Shown here in pieces: positions 59,522 to 64,000 of a stretch of DNA of 64,000 bases; position 1 is the stretch's first letter, and the number at the start of each line of letters is the position of its first letter. This DNA comes from Ganoderma boninense (taxonomy: Eukaryota; Basidiomycota; Agaricomycetes; Polyporales; Polyporaceae). The DNA lies in contig CM035313.1 of NCBI GenBank assembly GCA_002900995.3, positions 3,162,001 through 3,226,000 of the forward strand, in the 5' to 3' direction. Position numbers and translations under genes: made by a program. The notes below the pieces were generated by a model. It was not told the DNA's origin and ran no database searches. It saw nothing but the letters and a program-made list of their open reading frames with translations.

Positions 59522-60795
59522 ATGTCGTCCTCCCTTACCATTGGCACAACTGTCCGCCTGCACTCCGGTACGGACCCTTGCCCTATTGTCTTGCACGGGC
59601 TCTCGCTGACATTGCTGCAGGCTACGAGCTACCTCTCTTAGGTCTCGGCGTCGGGCGAAGCAGCGATACCAAGGTGGCATCTCTGGCAGCCCTGAAAGCT
59701 GGATACCGGTGTGTATATGCCCATGTCGAGTCCCGAGTCCCCTTGTAGGTGACATCATGATGCTGACGTCACTGTGCCCTCGGACTGTGCAGCCACATCG
59801 ACTCCGCTCGCATGTACGGGAACGAGGCCGAAGTAGGCGAAGCAGTGCGCGAAAGCGGTCTCCCGCGGAGCCACGTCTATATCAGTGAGTCCTTCCGCGG
59901 ATCGCATGTGGGTCCGGTCAGCGCCTGATCTTTACTCGAAGCTTCGAAAATTCAGAACGAGGAGCACGGCTACGAGACGACGCTCGCCGCCGTGGACGAC
60001 TCGCTGAAGACGTTTGGATTCGACTACATTGATTTCATGCTCATCCACAGTGCCCAGTCCGCCAAGGAAACTCGCCTCGCTACGTGGAGGGCCCTTATTG
60101 AAGCTAAGGCAGAGGGAAAGGTTCGCTCGATTGGTGTTTCAAATTAGTTGGTTTTCCCTCTCGCGTGTCTTTGTCACAACGTTTACTTAGATAGCGTACA
60201 GTGGCGTCAGACATCTGGCAGAGATTCGGCAGGCTGGTCTGGAGCTCCCTGATATCAACCAGATCGAGGTGGGTCTGCATGGTTTCGTCGCATCGCGCTG
60301 GAAGCTGAGGGAGGCATGTGTCCGTAGCTTCAACCCTTGAACCAGCAGAAGGAGATCACCGAGTATTGCAAGACACACGGTATCTTCGTCGTGGCATATG
60401 CGCCGCTCATGCGGGCACGGTGGGACATCCCCGAGATCCTCGACGTCGCAAAGAAGGTCCGTCCTCCATGTATGCGCTCGTTGGCGATCTCAATCCTTAC
60501 CCAAGCACCGACACGGACACACAGCACAACAAGACGCCTGCCCAAATCCTCGTGCGCTGGTCACTGCAGCGCGGGTTCGTCGTTCCTCCCGTTGCCATGC
60601 GGAGACGCGGTCTGACTCGCTTTCTGAATTGTTGACAGATTCGCACCGTTGCCTAAATCTGCGGACCCTGCTCGCGTGGTGGGCAATGCGGACGTCTACG
60701 ACTTCGCACTGAGTGCGGAGGACATGGCCGCGATCGACTCGCTTGACCGCGGGAAAGAAGGAGCGGTCACCTGGAACCCGGTCGACGTCGAGTGA
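59522..60795 (+). CDS. Aldo-keto reductase
   Basis: Eight exons, 59522-59567, 59621-59708, 59793-59884, 59942-60146, 60202-60268, 60328-60456, 60525-60574 and 60639-60795, sum to 834 nt in one frame (277 residues). The catalytic tetrad is visible: Asp and Tyr in HIDSARMYGNE, Lys in YITSKI, and His in MLIHSAQ. NADPH-binding parts are GVSNYG, NQIEL-like NQIELQP and PLPKSADPARV. The protein is the length of the 2,5-diketogluconate-reductase-like branch that reduces aldehydes and ketones; substrate is unknown. Exon 5 uses TACAG at 60201, because only this acceptor restores the SNYGVRHL junction. No signal or targeting sequence, so it is probably cytosolic. Confidence 0.9.
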
Positions 60796-62269
60796 GTATC
60801 GAGCTCTGGGGTCCATAATGAAGAGAAAATACGTCCTGCGTGTGGAACTCGAAGCAGTCTCCGGCGGGCACAGTTGAACATCGAGCCATTCATATGCAAC
60901 AAGTACGTCCCAATTACTGTCATCTCCCGCGGCGTCGCGGGGTATCCCATCTTCGAAGGTCGGCGAGAGGTGCATCCTTGATGTGCAACCGAGCTTCAGT
61001 TAGACCAGGAACTTGAACGGCTTATGTATCTATTGCACGACCTCTCCAGACTCTGAGCTCTTCAGAGGCCATTGACTCTCTTTGTCGTTGTCAGTGCTCC
61101 TCGGTAGAGGTTTAGGTCTACTCTGCGTTCCGCGTACCAGATAAGGTGATTGGACTGGAGGAGCCAGCCTTCTGTGAGAGTCGATGACACAAGCGTCTTC
61201 CGTCCACGGCGTCGTGAAAGCGGTAAGCAAGAAAACCTATTCCCCACCTCAGTGGCCAGTGCTGTCTTCCGGACTCCCCGGACTCGTGGTTACGTACACC
61301 CGTCGAAAGACACATCACTCTGCTAATTATGGCCATCGCACTACGCATTCAAATTCTAGAGTCCGGGCAGTCGGAGTTGGGCATCGCGCGAGCGAACGGT
61401 GTCTATCTAGCATATGTCCTGGACTGACAAGATTCGATTGGACAACATCCTGCTGCGGTGAGCGTCGGTTCCAATTCTGAAATTCGAGCGGCACCGACCC
61501 CGCTTTGCATTTGCAATCCTCTTTAGGAATTCAGGGATTAACGTACATCCCGTCGATTTCGTCAGTGCGCTGACCCATTTGTCCAGGAAGCCTTTCCTCG
61601 ACTGTGGATCTCGGGCGGATGATGGGCCTCGTCTGCACGTCAGCCATTCGCTACAGTCGTTCGCCGGTCCTCCGGACATTTGCATTACGAGTGCCTTGGA
61701 TAGCCTGAGGCTTCATCCCTGACTCGACTGCTATTCAAATCTCAACCGCACTGAACATGAAATGCCGTCAACTTTATGACACATTTCATCTCTCCTGCAT
61801 GGCGTACAACGAATCCTGACATCCACCACCTCGATCCCAGTCATTGCAAATCTCTTCCAGGGAAGTACTATAGAAGAACTGCAACACCATCACTTACTCG
61901 GATTAAGCCAGCCGACGTTGGAGGAGCTGCGGTCGGCAGTTCACGACGGCCGACTCAGGCTATAAAAGGGGCCAGTCAATGACTGTAAGCTGCACTCGAA
62001 TACGAATTTCCTCAGTCAAATGCGACGGCTCTTCCACAAGACGTTATCTGACATATTGGCAATCAGGACGTCCGGATGACAGAGCAGTCGACGTATGGTG
62101 TATATGTATGTGTATGTGAACAGCCTGACAGTGTCCTTGGGGCGGCGGCAAGGCCCGGAGAGACACGACTATATAACCCGCAAAACCCGTCGCACCGCAG
62201 AGAAACATCCTCCCTCCCCGACACACACTGTCTCATCGCTTCTTACCCCATCCGCACCCTACTGTCGTC
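60796..62269. other. Intergenic stretch with TATA boxes
   Basis: About 1.5 kb. TATAAAAG near 61961-61968 has no start codon close behind it. TATATAA at 62170-62176 lies 94 nt before the ATG of the next gene and is the likely core promoter. Minus- and plus-strand frames of up to 100 codons show no motif. Confidence 0.4.
62170..62176 (+). promoter_or_regulatory. TATA box of the MDR gene
   Basis: TATATAA, 94 nt upstream of the ATG at 62270, followed by a CCTCCC-rich leader. Confidence 0.5.
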
Positions 62270-63613
62270 ATGTCTCTCCCAAAAACGACCCGCGAGTACC
62301 GCCTCCCGAAGCCGGATGGGTTCCACAACCTCATCTTGCAAGAATCTCCAATCCCGACGCTCAAGTCCACAGAGGTTCTCGTGAAGATCCACGCGGTCTC
62401 GCTCCAGGTCGGCATTCCTTTTGCCTTCGCCATTCCGAACACCTCGATTATACTGACACCTATGTACTAATAGAACCGTGACCTGATCGTCGCCAACGGC
62501 CAGTACCCGGTGGGCCAGAAGGACAACCTCGTGCCCGTGTCCGACATGGCGGGCGAGATCATTGCGGTCGGCGAGGACGTCAAGGGGTGGAAGCTCGGCG
62601 AGCGCGTCTCGGCCAACTTCGCGCTCGACCACGTCCACGGCGTGGTCACGGCGGAGATCAAGGCAACCGCACTGGGCGGCCCCGTCGACGGAGTCTTGAC
62701 CGAGTACAAAGCCTTCCCCGCGCACGTAAGTATTTGGCAGTTTCCTACTTCGCGACGACGCTCAGTGAAATGGACGCTGACGTTTGGCGTTTTCTTTCTT
62801 TCTGTTTCCAACTCCAATAAGCTCTCGTTCGCATCCCGGAACATCTGAGCTACGAGGAGGCGTCGACGCTCCCGTGCACGGCGCTCACCGCGTACAACGC
62901 CTCTCCTCGGCGGGAATCCTGTTCTGAAAGGAGGGGATACCGTGCTGGTGCAGGGAACGGGGGGCGTCTCGATCTCCGCGCTGCAGCTCGCGGTCGCGTC
63001 CGGGGCCACGGTCATCGTGACGTCGTCCTCGGACCAGAAACTCGAGGTCGCGAAGAAGCTGGGGGCGACGCACCTCATCAACTACGAAAGGACGCCAGAC
63101 TGGGAGCTCGAGGTGCTCAGAGTCACTAATGGCCGGGGGGTAGACCATATCCTCGAGGTTGGGGGACCGGGCACTGTTACCAAGTCGGCCATGGCATTGG
63201 CATTTGGAGGGAACATGGCCATCATTGGGATCGTGGCTGGGGTGAGTGCTTAAGTCGCGCTGGAGCTGTGCGCACGGACGAACCTGACTGCTATGCTCTG
63301 TCTACCGTCCTAGCTCGCTGGGGACGTGAGCAGCCTTCCGTTGCTCGTTCCTGGGTAAGGCTGCCAGCATGCGCGGTATCCATGTCGGCTCTCGTGCACA
63401 GTGAGTGAACGTTTGGCTCAAAGTCACAGGTTAGAAACTTGAGGAACTCATCGCGCACGTAGATTCGAGGATATGAACCGCCTGATCGAGGCGGTCAAGT
63501 TGAAGCCCGTCGTCGACAAGGTCTTCGACTTCGAGCATGCCATAGATGCGTACGAGTATCAGGAGGAGCTGCAGCATGTTGGGAAGGTCGTTGTCAGGAT
63601 GTCGAAGGACTGA
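62270..63613 (+). CDS. MDR-family NADPH oxidoreductase (quinone-reductase / zinc-type ADH-like), three frameshifts
   Basis: Exons 62270-62407, 62474-62725, 62822-63241, 63314-63400 and 63463-63613. The order fits the medium-chain reductase fold: [57 protein letters not shown], the Rossmann [47 protein letters not shown], and a C-terminal [19 protein letters not shown]. Catalytic-zinc residues of classical ADHs are missing, as usual in this subgroup, which reduces quinones or enones with NADPH. Three single-base shifts are needed: one base short at the exon 3 start (about 62821), one extra near 62901-62912, and one extra G in the GGG at 63353-63355. With these the protein has 348 residues, normal for the family. 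Confidence 0.85.
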
Positions 63614-64000
63614 AGGCTTCCCATGGACAGGCTGGAAGGTGGCGCATGTATATCTATTACTGGATACACACTGAAATAGTGTTTATGTGGCTGCACTTGA
63701 TATCGTACACGGCAAGTCATCTCGGCAGGCTGCGGTATATTCGGGAATGGATCGACATAGTGTAGTACAGGCAATTTACTACTTGAAGTTCAAAGCAGCT
63801 TCATTCGCCGTGCTAACATCATGGATCTCCGCGTTCTCCCGAGCCCCGCGCGATGATCAGTGCCGGAACATTGGATCCCACCCAACTTTACGGGGGCGTA
63901 CTGCCATCTACTACAATCGAAAGACCGCTCCTATGATTTATCGTACACACTCCGCCATACCTCCCGATGAGGGCTCATGCTAAGGCTCGGAAGACGGTAC
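63614..64000. other. 3' flank to the right window edge
   Basis: Presumably the 3' UTR of the MDR gene followed by spacer. A plus-strand frame at 63687-63983 has no motif. Confidence 0.4.

Noticed and set aside
1..64000. CRISPR arrays, bacterial operons, ribosome binding sites
   Set aside because: No regularly spaced repeats; the genes are spliced and eukaryotic.
1..64000. tRNA or rRNA genes
   Set aside because: No convincing cloverleaf or B-box with matching arms was found by eye; a tRNAscan run would settle this.

Overview
The window looks like nuclear DNA of a basidiomycete fungus, most likely a wood-associated Agaricomycete. The evidence is internal: almost every gene is split by many 50-150 nt spliceosomal introns, and coding exons are GC-rich. 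The gene content also fits: HET-domain, CFEM, fungal caleosin, F-box/WD40, HAM1-like, fungal TFIIH Ssl1 and GMC alcohol-oxidase families. The species cannot be named from the sequence. I built gene models by joining exons by hand at splice consensus sites and checking that summed exon lengths keep frame.

Layout: (1) 0.5-2.7 kb, a peroxisomal acyl-CoA oxidase-like gene (-). (2) 2.9-10.7 kb, almost no recognisable gene. (3) 10.8-18.8 kb, a small unknown fungal protein (+), an NmrA-like reductase (-), a zinc alcohol dehydrogenase (-) and the TFIIH subunit Ssl1 (+). (4) 20.8-26.3 kb, a GMC alcohol oxidase AOX-1 (-) and a single-pass membrane protein (-). (5) 27.2-35.6 kb, a tandem pair of cysteine-rich membrane proteins, a charged protein ending in NPFE and another single-pass membrane protein, all (+). 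(6) 36.2-40.4 kb, a second alcohol oxidase AOX-2 (+) converging on an intact caleosin/peroxygenase (-). (7) 40.8-49.1 kb, a repeat-rich interval with hairpins, two copies of an unrecognised repeat-exon family, two decayed caleosin-like fragments and an intact F-box/WD40 gene (+). (8) 49.9-52.5 kb, a CFEM GPI-protein and an inverted-repeat element between two direct repeats. (9) 52.9-63.6 kb, a HAM1-like lipid-binding protein (+), a HET-domain gene (-), an aldo-keto reductase (+) and an MDR quinone-oxidoreductase-like gene (+).

Several genes concern oxidant chemistry: an acyl-CoA oxidase and two alcohol oxidases would make H2O2, a caleosin peroxygenase would use peroxides, and four NAD(P)H reductases could process aldehydes or ketones. 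They lie on both strands among unrelated genes, so a co-regulated cluster is not shown. The most striking pattern is technical or evolutionary: at least 24 one- or two-base frameshifts in otherwise well-conserved genes, including the normally essential SSL1. Consensus error is therefore more likely than mass pseudogenisation for most of them. I saw no clearly novel system. The best candidates for follow-up are the repeat-exon family, the 428-bp inverted-repeat element, and three GC-AG introns, one of which has a GT counterpart in a paralogue.
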